NCBI RefSeq assembly: GCF_045617425.1
Contig: NZ_JAZLIO010000015.1
Span: 186,001-250,000 of the forward strand
Source of the DNA: Carnobacterium_B sp045617425
Lineage (GTDB): Bacteria; Bacillota; Bacilli; Lactobacillales; Carnobacteriaceae
DNA: 64,000 bases
Direction: 5' to 3'
Shown here: piece after piece, positions 36,584 to 46,338 of the stretch
How positions within the stretch are numbered: position 1 is the first letter of the stretch
Layout: every line of letters begins with the position of its first letter
Made by a program: the position numbers and the translations under genes
The notes under the pieces: generated by a model
What the model saw: only the letters and a program-made list of their open reading frames with translations
Database searches by the model: none
What the model was told of the DNA's origin: nothing

Positions 36584-37552
36584 TTATTTTGTGGTTTTTC
36601 CTTGAATGTATGTTACTGGAAGAACAATTCTTTTTTCTACAGGCAAGTGATTAATTATTTTTAAAAGCGATTGTACTGACTTTATAGCCATTTCTTCAAC
36701 AGGTTGTTTTATTGTAGACATGATAACTTGTCTATCTTTTGATAATTTAATACCGTCACAACCTATAATTTGAATATCATCTGGCACTTTTTTACCTAGA
36801 TTTTCTAAACACTGTTTTACATCTAACCCCATATAATCGTTGATTGTAAAGATACCATCAATATCTGGATGAGATAATATAAATTCTTCGATTTTTTCTT
36901 CCCATTGATCAATAGGTTCAGGAATTTCTAAACTTGAAAATTTGATTTTTTGTTCTTTTGCTTCTTTTAGAAAAGAACTAGCGCGTTTCGTAATCTCAGA
37001 CTTATAAACAGGTATCCCCCCAATATAAGCTAAAGATTTGCATCCATTTTTTATTAACTGTGTTGCTGCTAATCTTCCAGCTTGTTCATTATCTGATGTG
37101 ACATATGTGACATCTTCTTTAAAATGACGGTCAATACTTACAAATGGCATATTAGACTTAACATATTTATCAATATCACTATACGTAATACCAATAATAC
37201 CATCCACTTTATTTTGTTGAACCATTTTAATATATTCCAATTCTTTCTTATAGTTATTTTCTGAATTACATAAAAGTAATTTGTATCCGTAATTTTCCAA
37301 GGTTCTTTCTACATAATAAGCAAACTCTGAGAAAAAAGGATGCCAAATTGACGGAATGATCAAGGCGACAGAATTTGTTTTATTTAATTTTAATCCCCTA
37401 GCATATTCATTAGGCTGATAATCCAGCTTATTAATTGCATACTCAACTTTTACTTTCGTACTTTCTTTTAAAGAATCCGGATTATTTACATACCTAGATA
37501 CTGTACCTACTCCAACTCCTGCCAAATTTGCAACATCTTTCATTGTAGCCAT
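36584..37552 (-). CDS. LacI-family transcription regulator of the sugar operon
   Basis: 322 aa. N-terminal helix-turn-helix MKDVANLAGVGVGTVSRYVN and hinge YQPNEYARGLKL, followed by a periplasmic-binding-like ligand domain (VALIIPSIWHPFFSEFAYYV). It lies directly upstream of the ABC/GH32 genes in the same direction, with two operators between, so it likely represses them until the sugar is present. Confidence 0.9.
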   Translation of the reverse strand: MATMKDVANLAGVGVGTVSRYVNNPDSLKESTKVKVEYAINKLDYQPNEYARGLKLNKTNSVALIIPSIWHPFFSEFAYYVERTLENYGYKLLLCNSENNYKKELEYIKMVQQNKVDGIIGITYSDIDKYVKSNMPFVSIDRHFKEDVTYVTSDNEQAGRLAATQLIKNGCKSLAYIGGIPVYKSEITKRASSFLKEAKEQKIKFSSLEIPEPIDQWEEKIEEFILSHPDIDGIFTINDYMGLDVKQCLENLGKKVPDDIQIIGCDGIKLSKDRQVIMSTIKQPVEEMAIKSVQSLLKIINHLPVEKRIVLPVTYIQGKTTK

Positions 37553-38278
37553 TTTTACACCTCATTTTATTGTATATCTTATTCTAATATAACTAATTTT
37601 AAATAATATCTTTTTAAATTCTCCTATAAAATCAAGATGTATACTGCAGTATAGATAAGTATATAACAAATTATGCTTTTAATAAACCGGTTTCAATATT
37701 AATTTTGAGACATCTTACTATTAGAAATTTATATTTTATTGAAAAATATTATCATAATTTCCGACCATTTTCTATCATATCAGAAATTGGAATAAATTAA
37801 CCTCTTTTAAGAGTTAAATAAGGATTATTATGAAAGATATCCCTCTTTAAATAACACGTATATTTTAATTCGATTAATAATTTTTGAAAATTATTTTATA
37901 ATGTTGTTCTTTATTTGTGAGCTTAAACAATACCATCCTCCCAGTGTTCAAAAAATTTGAACATGCACAATACTATAAACTTCTTTATGCTTATTGACAA
38001 ACTACTTTTTAGTATCCCTTCATCCATTAAATTTATAGTCATTAACCTTAAGTTTTGACTATGAAAATAGACCAAAATAAAAACTTTGGTCTATTTAATC
38101 TATATTAAAGTAGTTTTATGATTCTATATTACTAATTTCAGCTTTTAAATTTTATCAAATTTACGTTGTCGGCGATATTTTCATTCCTATTGGAATCTTT
38201 AACTTTTCCAGCATATTTTATGCTTTTTTAACAAATTTTTTTTGAAATAGTATGAATCATTCAACTAATTTTAAGATT
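37553..38278. other. AT-rich gene-free region with a strong hairpin
   Basis: No gene can be supported in about 725 bp. The only clear structure is a perfect 12-bp stem with 8-nt loop at 38065-38096 (AAATAGACCAAA against TTTGGTCTATTT), possibly the terminator of the minus-strand transporter genes. Confidence 0.5.
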
Positions 38279-40306
38279 TCAACTACTACCCTTCACTATA
38301 TTTTTATATCCAACATAAGTAACATAAAAATACCCGCCATATATTATAGCTATTACAAGAGAAATCATAAGTGAGGATGAACCAATTACACTTTTATTGC
38401 GCGTTTCAAATGCATTATTTATTACTATGATACCTACTATTGAATGTATAACCGCTAACACAAACGGAAATATAAATGCTATTAAGGTTTGTATAAATAT
38501 TGTTTTATTTATCATTTTTTCTGTAACACCAATTTTTTTAAGTGCCTTATATCTATCAAGGCTAGTATTTGCTTCGGATAACTGTTGTATTCCTAGTACT
38601 GCTGCGCTAGAAATTAACACTATACTTCCTACATATAATCCTAAAAACACTATAATTGCAGAGTTGCCATACAATATTGCAGTAGCTTGCTCTTTTGTAT
38701 ATCCTTCAATAAAACCTACTTCTTGAGTAAATTCTCCACCAATAGTATTAAAATTATCAAATAGAGTGGCGAACTTTATTGCTGATTCCTTTCTATTACT
38801 ATCATCAAATTTCACGTTCAGCCTTGTAGCCGCCAGTGTTAATTCTTTACTAAGATTATCTGGAACTACTAAGTAAAAAAAGTCAGTATTGTGTGGCTGA
38901 TTTTCTATATTTTCTATTATTAAGTCTTTATTTTTAATATTATACTGTTTACTGTTAATATTTATTGATTGTTCGTTTTCCATAAATTTATTTATAGACT
39001 CAATTTTATCACCATAATTTGATACTACTAAAACTTCATTATTTTTCAAAGTAACTTTTTGCTTATTTTTAAGCTGTATAACTGCATTATAATCTGCAAC
39101 CGTAATAACTTTAATATTTCTATCATCAGCTTTTGTTTCTAAATCATTTACATCATTTAAATCAATATATTTGCTTACTAAATCAGCTACTTGAAGATTA
39201 ATTTCATACTGATTAAAAAATAAATAATCTTCAGACTCGCTAAAGTTGAAATTCAATTTATTTAATGCCTCTTCAATATAGTCTCCTTCATCATTCATTT
39301 GAGTAGTATATAGTACTGCAGAGGCATCAAAGCTCGTATTACCTTCTATAGATTCATCTAAGTTTGCTTTATAGCTAAACATTGTAAATAGGCTCACCAT
39401 AGTTACAAATAACATCAGGCAAATTACGGAAATAGATACAAAATTTGTGTTAATTTTATTGTTAACTTGTCTTAGAGTAAATATATTTAATTCTTTTAGA
39501 TATATTTTTTTATTTTTTTGTACTATGAGAATAAAAAATCCTGCTAAACTATAAAAGCACAATAATGTTCCAAGTATCCCGAGAATTACAGACAGTAAAA
39601 ATTCAGTCTCCCTTGGAAATAAACCTACTTTTATAACCAAATCATATGAAATTCCTATCATTCCTACCGACAACAAAAATACAATTACGGAAATTATAGG
39701 ATTTTTAACTTTGGTATCTTCGTTTTTCTTTGATGCATTTAACATATTTATCAATTTGTATTTTGAAATTATTACCTGATTAAATACTATTACTACTATA
39801 AATGCTATTCCAAAATATAATACGGTTTTAATTATTGCTTCAATAGATAGTATAAAGTTAAAACTAGTCATATTCAGTGCAAAAAGATTAGCTGTAATTA
39901 CTGATACTCCTTGTGATGCGATTATTCCTAAAAAAAGACCAACCCCTAAAGATAATCCTCCTATTATAAGGGTCTCATATATAAATATTTTTGACATTTT
40001 GTTTTTTCCCATACCTAATATCATATATATTCCTAATTCTTTAGTTCTTCTTTTTATAATAAAATTATTTGCATAAACAATTAATCCACCTAAAATAAAA
40101 GATATAAATATAGATGTTATAGATATAAGATTGGTTAACGTTTGCATATAACTTAAAGAGCTTTTTCCTACCTCAAGCACTGCAGTTTGTGCATGAATTG
40201 AATTAAAACTATAGAAAATACATACCGAAAAGGTTAACGTTAAAAAATATATTGTATAGTCTTTAAAACTTTTTTTTACATTATTTACTGCCATTTTAAA
40301 AATCAT
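38279..40306 (-). CDS. BceB-type ABC transporter permease
   Basis: 675 aa, FtsX-domain permease of the peptide-detoxification (BceAB) group. About ten membrane segments, with a large extracellular domain of roughly 200 residues between segments 7 and 8 (from about residue 320 to 540) where the antimicrobial peptide is sensed. Start at 40306, with GGAGGTGATATTAGCA upstream, overlapping the ATPase gene by 11 bp. Likely gives resistance to bacitracin-like or other cell-wall peptides. Confidence 0.88.
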   Translation of the reverse strand: MIFKMAVNNVKKSFKDYTIYFLTLTFSVCIFYSFNSIHAQTAVLEVGKSSLSYMQTLTNLISITSIFISFILGGLIVYANNFIIKRRTKELGIYMILGMGKNKMSKIFIYETLIIGGLSLGVGLFLGIIASQGVSVITANLFALNMTSFNFILSIEAIIKTVLYFGIAFIVVIVFNQVIISKYKLINMLNASKKNEDTKVKNPIISVIVFLLSVGMIGISYDLVIKVGLFPRETEFLLSVILGILGTLLCFYSLAGFFILIVQKNKKIYLKELNIFTLRQVNNKINTNFVSISVICLMLFVTMVSLFTMFSYKANLDESIEGNTSFDASAVLYTTQMNDEGDYIEEALNKLNFNFSESEDYLFFNQYEINLQVADLVSKYIDLNDVNDLETKADDRNIKVITVADYNAVIQLKNKQKVTLKNNEVLVVSNYGDKIESINKFMENEQSININSKQYNIKNKDLIIENIENQPHNTDFFYLVVPDNLSKELTLAATRLNVKFDDSNRKESAIKFATLFDNFNTIGGEFTQEVGFIEGYTKEQATAILYGNSAIIVFLGLYVGSIVLISSAAVLGIQQLSEANTSLDRYKALKKIGVTEKMINKTIFIQTLIAFIFPFVLAVIHSIVGIIVINNAFETRNKSVIGSSSLMISLVIAIIYGGYFYVTYVGYKNIVKGSS

Positions 40307-41063
40307 TGCTAATATCACCTCCAAGAAGTCCTTCAACTTCAATTATTTTATTGAAAAATTCTTTTCTTGAACTATTTCCTCTTATTAATTCATTAAATAT
40401 TTTCCCATCTTTTATAACTAAAATTCGTTGAGCATAACTTGCAGTAAACGCATCATGTGTTACCATCAGAATTGTAGATTCCTGCTCTTTATTTAATTTT
40501 TCAAAAGATTCCAAGAGTAATCTAGAGGATTTTGAATCCAATGACCCTGTAGGTTCGTCAGCAAGAATTAACGAGGGCTTAGTAACGATAGCCCTAGCTG
40601 AGGCTACTCTTTGCTTTTGTCCACCCGACATTTGGTATGGATACTTAGTTAATACATCACTAATCTCAAGTATCTCTGCTACGCTCTTTATTAAAACTTC
40701 TATCTCTTTTGGATTTCTATTTTGAATTGTTAAAGCTAAGGCTATATTCTCAAAACCTGTCAAAGTATCCAATAGGTTAAAATCTTGAAAGATAAAACCT
40801 AACTCATCTCGCCTAAACTCTTCTAATTTTTTTGGTTTAAGGTCAGTAATATCTCGATTATTTATAATAATATGCCCTGTCGTAACAGTATCTATTGTAG
40901 AAATACAGTTAAGCAGCGTAGTTTTTCCACTACCTGATGGCCCCATTATTCCAACAAATTCTCCCTTATTTACTTTAAAACTTATATTATCAATTGCTTT
41001 AGCTATATTTCCTTTATTCCCATAGTATTTTTCAATTTTAGATACGCTTAGTATGTGCTTCAT
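40296..41063 (-). CDS. BceA-type ABC transporter ATPase
   Basis: 255 aa. Walker A GPSGSGKTTLL, Q-loop FIFQDFNLLD, signature MSGGQKQR and Walker B LILADEPTGSLD. Close in length and layout to B. subtilis BceA, with a C-terminal FFNKIIEVEGLLGG extension. I place the start at 41063, 9 nt after GGAG. Coupled to the permease. Confidence 0.92.
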   Translation of the reverse strand: MKHILSVSKIEKYYGNKGNIAKAIDNISFKVNKGEFVGIMGPSGSGKTTLLNCISTIDTVTTGHIIINNRDITDLKPKKLEEFRRDELGFIFQDFNLLDTLTGFENIALALTIQNRNPKEIEVLIKSVAEILEISDVLTKYPYQMSGGQKQRVASARAIVTKPSLILADEPTGSLDSKSSRLLLESFEKLNKEQESTILMVTHDAFTASYAQRILVIKDGKIFNELIRGNSSRKEFFNKIIEVEGLLGGDISNDF

Positions 41064-41202
41064 ATATTTTGTCTCCATCTTTAGTTAATTTTTTATTCTT
41101 ATCTACATTCTTTATTGTATACAAACGTTACCAGACTAAATAGTTGTTTACATTTCAATAACCTTTCATTTTTGCAACTTAACGAGTATGTAAAAAAAGG
41201 AT

Positions 41203-41233
41203 TCATTACAACTGTAGATTACAGAAGTAATGA
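41203..41233. promoter_or_regulatory. Nested inverted repeat before the Bce-type ABC genes
   Basis: Outer arms TCATTAC/GTAATGA and inner arms CTGTA/TACAG are separated by AA on each side around a GAT loop. It lies in the 240-bp gap between the kinase and ATPase genes. It could be an operator for the response regulator or an attenuating hairpin. Confidence 0.55.
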
Positions 41234-41305
41234 GCCCTTATATGATATAAGCTAACATTTACTACAACTATATAAACATAAAGCTGGTAAATTTAGTATC
41301 CGTAG

Positions 41306-42307
41306 TCATACATTCCCTATTGGAAATATAATGCTTACTTTGGTTCCTTCTCCTTTTTTAGAAGTTAAATTCAATCCTAAACCCAATTTTCCACAAAGTT
41401 CATTACATAGATACAGCCCAATTCCTGTAGACTTACCAAATTCTCTTCCGTTTTCTCCAGTGAAGCCTTTTTCAAAAACTCTGCTTACATCATAATCCGC
41501 AATTCCGATCCCATTATCTTCAATAATTAAAACTATATTATTAGTATTTATAATTGAAGATATTGTTATCTTTCCTTCTTTCTCATTGCAGTATTTAACG
41601 GAGTTTCCTATTATCTGATTTACAATAAATTCAAGCCACTTTCCATCACTATATATGTTAGCTTGTACATTTTTTATGTCCACAGATATTTTTTTATTTA
41701 TAAAATCTTTAGAATTATTTTTAATTACATTACTTACTATAGAAATTAAAGAAATTTTTTTTATAATGTAATCCTTGTAGGCATCATTACTTTTAGAATA
41801 ATATAATATCTGCTCTATAAAATTTTCTACTTTTTTCATTTCATATTCTATGTTTTTGGTAATTTTATTTTCATTATTATCGATAATAAGTCTTGTAGAA
41901 GCAATAGGTGTCTTTATTTCATGGACCCAAGTTTCAATATATTCTCTGTAACCACTTTGCATATCTCTATACATATTAACATGCTCATGCATATCTTTAT
42001 TTGCTCTTTTTAAGACATCAAAAAAAATCTTACCTTCAATAAATTCAGGTCTTTTTATAATTTCAGCGACCAAATATTTTCTGTCTAATTTGTCTACCAC
42101 ATCTTCTAATTCATCAAAAAATCTTTTTGCTTTTATAAATTCTGTCATAATATATGCACTCATAGGGAAGAACCATAAACAAAATATCAATAAAATTATG
42201 ACTGTACTAATATTTATTATTAAAAGTACAACACATAAGATAATAAATAGTATGAGGTTAATTGCTAAAAATAATAACCTTTCCTTTAAATATTCTACTA
42301 TACTCAT
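41306..42307 (-). CDS. BceS-type intramembrane-sensing histidine kinase
   Basis: 333 aa. Two membrane segments within the first 60 residues with almost no outside loop, typical of kinases that sense through the ABC transporter. Phospho-His in YIETWVHEIKTPIAS, N-box NQIIGNSVKYC, G-boxes DNGIGIAD and GKSTGIGLYLC. ATGA overlap with the response regulator gene. Confidence 0.92.
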   Translation of the reverse strand: MSIVEYLKERLLFLAINLILFIILCVVLLIINISTVIILLIFCLWFFPMSAYIMTEFIKAKRFFDELEDVVDKLDRKYLVAEIIKRPEFIEGKIFFDVLKRANKDMHEHVNMYRDMQSGYREYIETWVHEIKTPIASTRLIIDNNENKITKNIEYEMKKVENFIEQILYYSKSNDAYKDYIIKKISLISIVSNVIKNNSKDFINKKISVDIKNVQANIYSDGKWLEFIVNQIIGNSVKYCNEKEGKITISSIINTNNIVLIIEDNGIGIADYDVSRVFEKGFTGENGREFGKSTGIGLYLCNELCGKLGLGLNLTSKKGEGTKVSIIFPIGNV

Positions 42308-42975
42308 GGCAGTATATAACCTAAGCTTCGTTTCGTTTCAATATTCTTTTCCATTCCTAATTCTTCAAGTTTTTTTCTCAACCTTGTAATGTTTACTGAT
42401 AAATTATTATCATCCACGAAAAGATAGGATGTCCACAAAAAATCCATTAGCTCATCCCTAGATACTATATGACCCTTATTTTTTATAAGGCATGATAGTA
42501 TTTTAAGTTCGTTTTTTGTTACACCTGTTGTGTTTTCTTTATATCTAACAGAACTGTTGGATAAATTAAGTGTTAAATCATTATAAGTCAATATGTCTTG
42601 ATCCCTACGCAAACCCTTTGTTCTCTTTATAATAGAAGCGATATGAGCTAATAGTATTTGAGTATTATAGGGTTTAGTAATAAAATCATCTGCCCCTATA
42701 TTCAAGCTTATAAGCTCATCCATTTCTGTATCCCTGCTTGTAACTATTATTATTGGAACATCCGAATTTCGTCTTATTTCTCTACATATATGATACCCAT
42801 CAAATACAGGTAAATTTACGTCTAGAAGTATTAAGTCTGCCTTATTCTTATCCACAAATCCAGGAATGTCTTCAAAAGTAACTGGAGCAAGTACCTCATA
42901 ATCATATCTAGTTAAAAAGGTTTTAAGCTCTTCTCTTATTGTAACGGTATCCTCTACAATAATAATTTTTGTCAT
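42304..42975 (-). CDS. BceR-type OmpR-family response regulator
   Basis: 223 aa. Receiver domain with phospho-Asp in LILLDVNLPVFDG, Lys in FITKPYNTQILL, then a winged-helix DNA-binding domain (SRDELMDFLWTSYLFVDDNN). Start 42975, after AAGGGAAGTG; seven upstream codons are rejected. It should activate the ABC genes downstream. Confidence 0.93.
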   Translation of the reverse strand: MTKIIIVEDTVTIREELKTFLTRYDYEVLAPVTFEDIPGFVDKNKADLILLDVNLPVFDGYHICREIRRNSDVPIIIVTSRDTEMDELISLNIGADDFITKPYNTQILLAHIASIIKRTKGLRRDQDILTYNDLTLNLSNSSVRYKENTTGVTKNELKILSCLIKNKGHIVSRDELMDFLWTSYLFVDDNNLSVNITRLRKKLEELGMEKNIETKRSLGYILP

Positions 42976-43608
42976 GTAGTCACTTCCCTTAAGCATTATT
43001 ATAAAATTATTTCCACAACTATATTATCCTGATTGATTCATACTTTTAAAAAATAAGAATGGGTACATTTAAACTTCGTTTAGGTCCTTATTTTGTTAGT
43101 TTCTTTCATTTTATTTAAATTGTATATCCGATTTAGAACATATTTTCTTTTGCTGGTATTATAACATTTATAAGTAATATTTAATTAAAGTAACTAGTAT
43201 TTAGTATGAACTTTTTTTTCAAGAAAAAATGTAACCAAAAAAGTAAGCTTTATTTTAAATTTTCTTAGAATCCTTTTATAGAATCGGCGAATAATCACAC
43301 TTTTTTTATTGCTGTCATATGTACAGTTTAGTATTTGAATTACAATGAGCAAACGATGAATATCGAAGTTTATTAACCAGCCTTCTGAGAATTGTCTTAA
43401 ACTAGTGAATTTTATTTAAGTTTATAAAAAAATAAAATTAGTATTTCTTTTTATTTTATAATTATTTAATAATGCAGAAATTAAATAAAGAGTTATAGGT
43501 TTATAACATACTAACCTTATAACTCTTTTTTTTTAAACTATTCATTTAAATCAGCGTAATTATTTTGAACTTTGGGTTTTATGTTAACTTAGATTTTTTG
43601 CATATATA
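42976..43608. other. Gene-free region with one terminator-like hairpin
   Basis: About 630 bp with no supportable gene. A hairpin at 43487-43534 (AAAGAGTTATAGG against CCTTATAACTCTTT, 15-nt loop) is followed by a T-run on the plus strand, suggesting a terminator without a visible gene to its left; on the minus strand it could end the small-protein genes. Confidence 0.45.
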
Positions 43609-43695
43609 TTAAAAAGCCATGATTCCAATAATTGCAAAAATCAGCATAATGATTATTACAGTAGCAATGATTACTTTTACAGTTCTTTTTTGCAT
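43609..43695 (-). CDS. 28-aa single-pass membrane peptide
   Basis: Reads MQKRTVKVIIATVIIIML and ends IIGIMAF: a basic start and one hydrophobic helix. AAAGGGGATAGC stands at a good distance before the ATG. It lies in line with three further membrane-protein genes of the same strand. Function unknown. Confidence 0.6.
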   Translation of the reverse strand: MQKRTVKVIIATVIIIMLIFAIIGIMAF

Positions 43696-43720
43696 GCTAT
43701 CCCCTTTTTCTCTGTAGTTT

Positions 43721-43891
43721 TTAAAGATTAGTTTTTTGTTTTTTCTCAAAAACATTTAGTATAAAAAATGCCCCGCCAAATTTTAAAATACCGGTAATAA
43801 TAAAATAATAGATATCTTGGTTTAGGTTAAATATTTCGCCACTAATATAACTAATTAAGAAAATCCAGATAATAATAATAATATATTTCAA
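43721..43891 (-). CDS. 56-aa small membrane protein
   Basis: TTG start at 43891 with AAGGAG 8-9 nt upstream. Two hydrophobic stretches: YIIIIIWIFLISYI and YYFIITGILKFGGAFFIL, with a Lys-rich end. Unknown function; part of the small-membrane-protein cluster. Confidence 0.6.
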   Translation of the reverse strand: MKYIIIIIWIFLISYISGEIFNLNQDIYYFIITGILKFGGAFFILNVFEKKQKTNL

Positions 43892-43929
43892 TGAGACAAC
43901 TCCTTGTTTAGTAAAAATCTATATAGACA

Positions 43930-44142
43930 TTATTTGGACGTTGTTCTCTTTTGTCTATTTTTTCTTCTGACTCTTAAAATTTCAATTAAAGTAATCCCTA
44001 GAGAGCTATATAGTCCTGCACCCATAAAGTCTTTATTTACTAGATACTCTATTAAAATACCAAAAAAACTAGTAAATACCATTAGTAATATGACATAAGC
44101 ATACGGATGGTTTTCTGTATATTCTTTATATTTATTAAGCAT
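43930..44142 (-). CDS. 70-aa small membrane protein
   Basis: Two membrane helices (about residues 14-34 and 42-58) and a basic C-terminus (RVRRKNRQKR). AGAGGTGAG lies before the ATG. Not recognised. Confidence 0.65.
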   Translation of the reverse strand: MLNKYKEYTENHPYAYVILLMVFTSFFGILIEYLVNKDFMGAGLYSSLGITLIEILRVRRKNRQKRTTSK

Positions 44143-44285
44143 AATCTCACCTCTAACCTAAATAATTACTTCGGTTTGTATTTAGTTACAATCGATTTTA
44201 CTTTGATTCCATTGTTATATAACGGATCTTTTTAGCTAATTTTCTAATTTAATCTCTCCTCATACTGAAGCTTCCAGTAATCCAA

Positions 44286-44744
44286 TTAATAGTTAAGACG
44301 TAAATTTTTTTTCATATAGTTAGAAAAAAAAGTGTCATTTGCATAGAGTATAACTGCAAAGAGTAGGATCACTTCGGTTTCTACTTTTGAGATAATTAAG
44401 AATACAATGATATAAATAAAGATGTCTATCATTCCACTTAAGGTAGCTAAACGTTTAAATTTAGTTTGTTTTTCTTTAGTTAGATCATTGATTTGATAGG
44501 AGTCAATAGGCGCTACCGTAAAATAGCTTATAAAAGGAGAGGTATATCTACCCAGTAAAATATTGAGTATGCCCATCAGTTTGCCTAAAATAAGTAGCGA
44601 TAAAAAAGTAGTAGTTATAGTATGTATCAAAAAAAAACCTCCATTCATTTGTTTATAAAGTTTATCTGTTATTCGATAGACAGGATTCATTCGATTCTTT
44701 AGTTTTCTGAATCTAATTTTCTCAGAAGATAAGAATCGATACAA
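44286..44744 (-). CDS. 152-aa membrane protein
   Basis: Hydrophobic segments at about residues 36-62 and 103-135, with a charged linker (NDLTKEKQTKFKR) between. No good ribosome site precedes the ATG; AGGAG is 17 nt away. Not recognised. It faces away from the XRE gene across the long palindrome. Confidence 0.55.
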   Translation of the reverse strand: MYRFLSSEKIRFRKLKNRMNPVYRITDKLYKQMNGGFFLIHTITTTFLSLLILGKLMGILNILLGRYTSPFISYFTVAPIDSYQINDLTKEKQTKFKRLATLSGMIDIFIYIIVFLIISKVETEVILLFAVILYANDTFFSNYMKKNLRLNY

Positions 44745-44854
44745 CCCGATAACAACTTCTCCTAGTTAGTTTTTTCATTATGATATCTCCCATAGTTAAT
44801 CTCCTCACTATCTAATTCTTAATCCTATTATCTATTTAATTTACTAAAACGAAA

Positions 44855-44915
44855 AGAACGCACTGGTTTACATGGTAGCAACCATTGGTTGCTACCATGT
44901 AAACCAGTGCGTTCT
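44855..44915. repeat. 61-bp perfect palindrome
   Basis: Two 30-bp arms are exact reverse complements around one T. Each arm contains AGAACGCACTGGTTTACAT and GGTAGCAACCA. It lies between a minus-strand membrane-protein gene and the XRE gene. Shorter relatives of the arm sequence occur at 50415 and 60865, so it looks like two inverted copies of a dispersed element. Confidence 0.9.
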
Positions 44916-44974
44916 AGGCAATAAACCTTACTTTCAGTATGATAGAAATAAGGAATAATCAAGGAGGAGCAGCA

Positions 44975-45175
44975 TTGTTATTAGGTAAAAAATTAAAAAG
45001 TAGTCGAGTAAAAAAGGGATATTCTCAAAACGATGTAGCAGAAGAGTTACATATTTCAAGACAATCTATTTCAAAGTGGGAAAATGACATTAGCTATCCT
45101 GATTTAGATAATCTGGTTAAGTTAAGTACTTATTATGAAGTTTCAACTGACCATCTATTAAAAGATAAACCCTAA
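44975..45175 (+). CDS. XRE-family helix-turn-helix regulator
   Basis: 66 aa. TTG start at 44975 chosen because AAGGAGG lies 7 nt upstream. Helix-turn-helix: KKGYSQNDVAEELHISRQSI then SKWENDISYPDLDNL. A minimal XRE repressor without a sensor domain. It leads a row of small membrane-protein genes and may control them and the divergent gene. Confidence 0.85.
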   Translation: MLLGKKLKSSRVKKGYSQNDVAEELHISRQSISKWENDISYPDLDNLVKLSTYYEVSTDHLLKDKP

Positions 45176-45213
45176 TTAAAGAATAGAACTAACTAAGGAT
45201 TAAAGGAGTAAAA

Positions 45214-45456
45214 ATGGAAAAAACTAAATTAAGGCGATTAAAAGAAGGATTTTTTTATGCCTTACTTTTTATAGGATTCAATGGAATCAAAAACCTTATT
45301 TTTGATTATGGAGAAACGAGTCAACTTTTTCGTGAATTAAGTCATGCACCAAAAAATGTAGTTGGAATAGTCACCCTTGCTATCTTAGGATTGTGGCTGT
45401 TTATTGGTTTGCTAGTTGGTTTACTATTAATAGTTACCGATATTTTTAAAAGATAG
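45214..45456 (+). CDS. 80-aa small membrane protein
   Basis: 38 bp after the XRE gene, AAAGGAG before the ATG. Basic start, a first hydrophobic stretch (FFYALLFIGFNGI) and a clear helix near the end (IVTLAILGLWLFIGLLVGLL). XRE genes followed by small membrane proteins are common in Bacillota; the role is unknown. Confidence 0.65.
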   Translation: MEKTKLRRLKEGFFYALLFIGFNGIKNLIFDYGETSQLFRELSHAPKNVVGIVTLAILGLWLFIGLLVGLLLIVTDIFKR

Positions 45457-45590
45457 GTAACCTCAACAAATCTAAAATAGAAGGAATAAATGCTACACTA
45501 ACGTTAAAGAAATTTAATAGGACATAGATTACCCCAATCACATTCTAAATTTTATTTAATTTAAGATTATATATTATAGGAGGTTTTTTT

Positions 45591-45764
45591 TTGAATAAAA
45601 AAATTTTTAAACAACCAATTTTTTATCTAGCACTATTTAACTTTTTTATAGGTTTAATTTTTATTTTTCAAGATGGGATTCTTGCAAGAACAGCTAGTTA
45701 TCTTTTCCAACTTAATTTTATATTTAGCATGTATATATTAAAAAATACTGAAAATAAAAAATGA
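45591..45764 (+). CDS. 57-aa small membrane protein
   Basis: TTG start with AGGAGG 7 nt upstream. One or two hydrophobic segments (FYLALFNFFIGLIFIF). Unknown function; one of the small-membrane series. Confidence 0.55.
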   Translation: MNKKIFKQPIFYLALFNFFIGLIFIFQDGILARTASYLFQLNFIFSMYILKNTENKK

Positions 45765-45850
45765 TTAAAGTTTATCCAAAGCTGAAAATATATGTATTCA
45801 AACATTATTACTTTTTATTTAAAATAATTAAATGGAAAAGGAGCTAAAAA

Positions 45851-46042
45851 ATGAAAAAAAAGATAACTCTAAAGAGATCTATAACTTTTTTTGTTGTAAC
45901 GTTTATAGTATTGTTCACAAATATTTACTTGTTTTCAGACCATTCTGGTCCTTTGGGAGCAATTATTCAAACACTTGCGGTACAATCGTTAGTTTTCATT
46001 CCACTTTTTGTATTAATGTTACTTCAAAAAAATAATCACTAA
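45851..46042 (+). CDS. 63-aa small membrane protein
   Basis: AAAAGGAG before the ATG; two hydrophobic helices (ITFFVVTFIVLFTNIYLF and VQSLVFIPLFVLMLL). Unknown function. Confidence 0.6.
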   Translation: MKKKITLKRSITFFVVTFIVLFTNIYLFSDHSGPLGAIIQTLAVQSLVFIPLFVLMLLQKNNH

Positions 46043-46064
46043 ACATTAGAAAGAAGGAAATAAT

Positions 46065-46292
46065 TTGTCAGATAGAGGTAAAAAGTTTATTAAAACCTTT
46101 GCTTATTCTTATTTATCGTTCGTAGTAGTTCTTTTAGGTACTCGATTTATTTTTATGCTTAACAACAAAGAAACAATAAAAAACGCGTTTAATTCAGAAT
46201 TTTTATCTAGTTTTGTTTGGGCTATTCCTTTACTACTTATAGTTGTAGCAATCAAAGTACTTATTATTGAAAATAAAGGAAATAACAAATAA
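46065..46292 (+). CDS. 75-aa small membrane protein
   Basis: TTG start after AGAAGGA. Two helices, around residues 14-32 and 50-68, with a charged stretch between. Only 22 bp after the previous gene, so co-transcribed. Unknown function. Confidence 0.6.
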   Translation: MSDRGKKFIKTFAYSYLSFVVVLLGTRFIFMLNNKETIKNAFNSEFLSSFVWAIPLLLIVVAIKVLIIENKGNNK

Positions 46293-46338
46293 AAATATAA
46301 TTTTATTGCGTTACTTTAATTTTCAGACTATTTTAATT

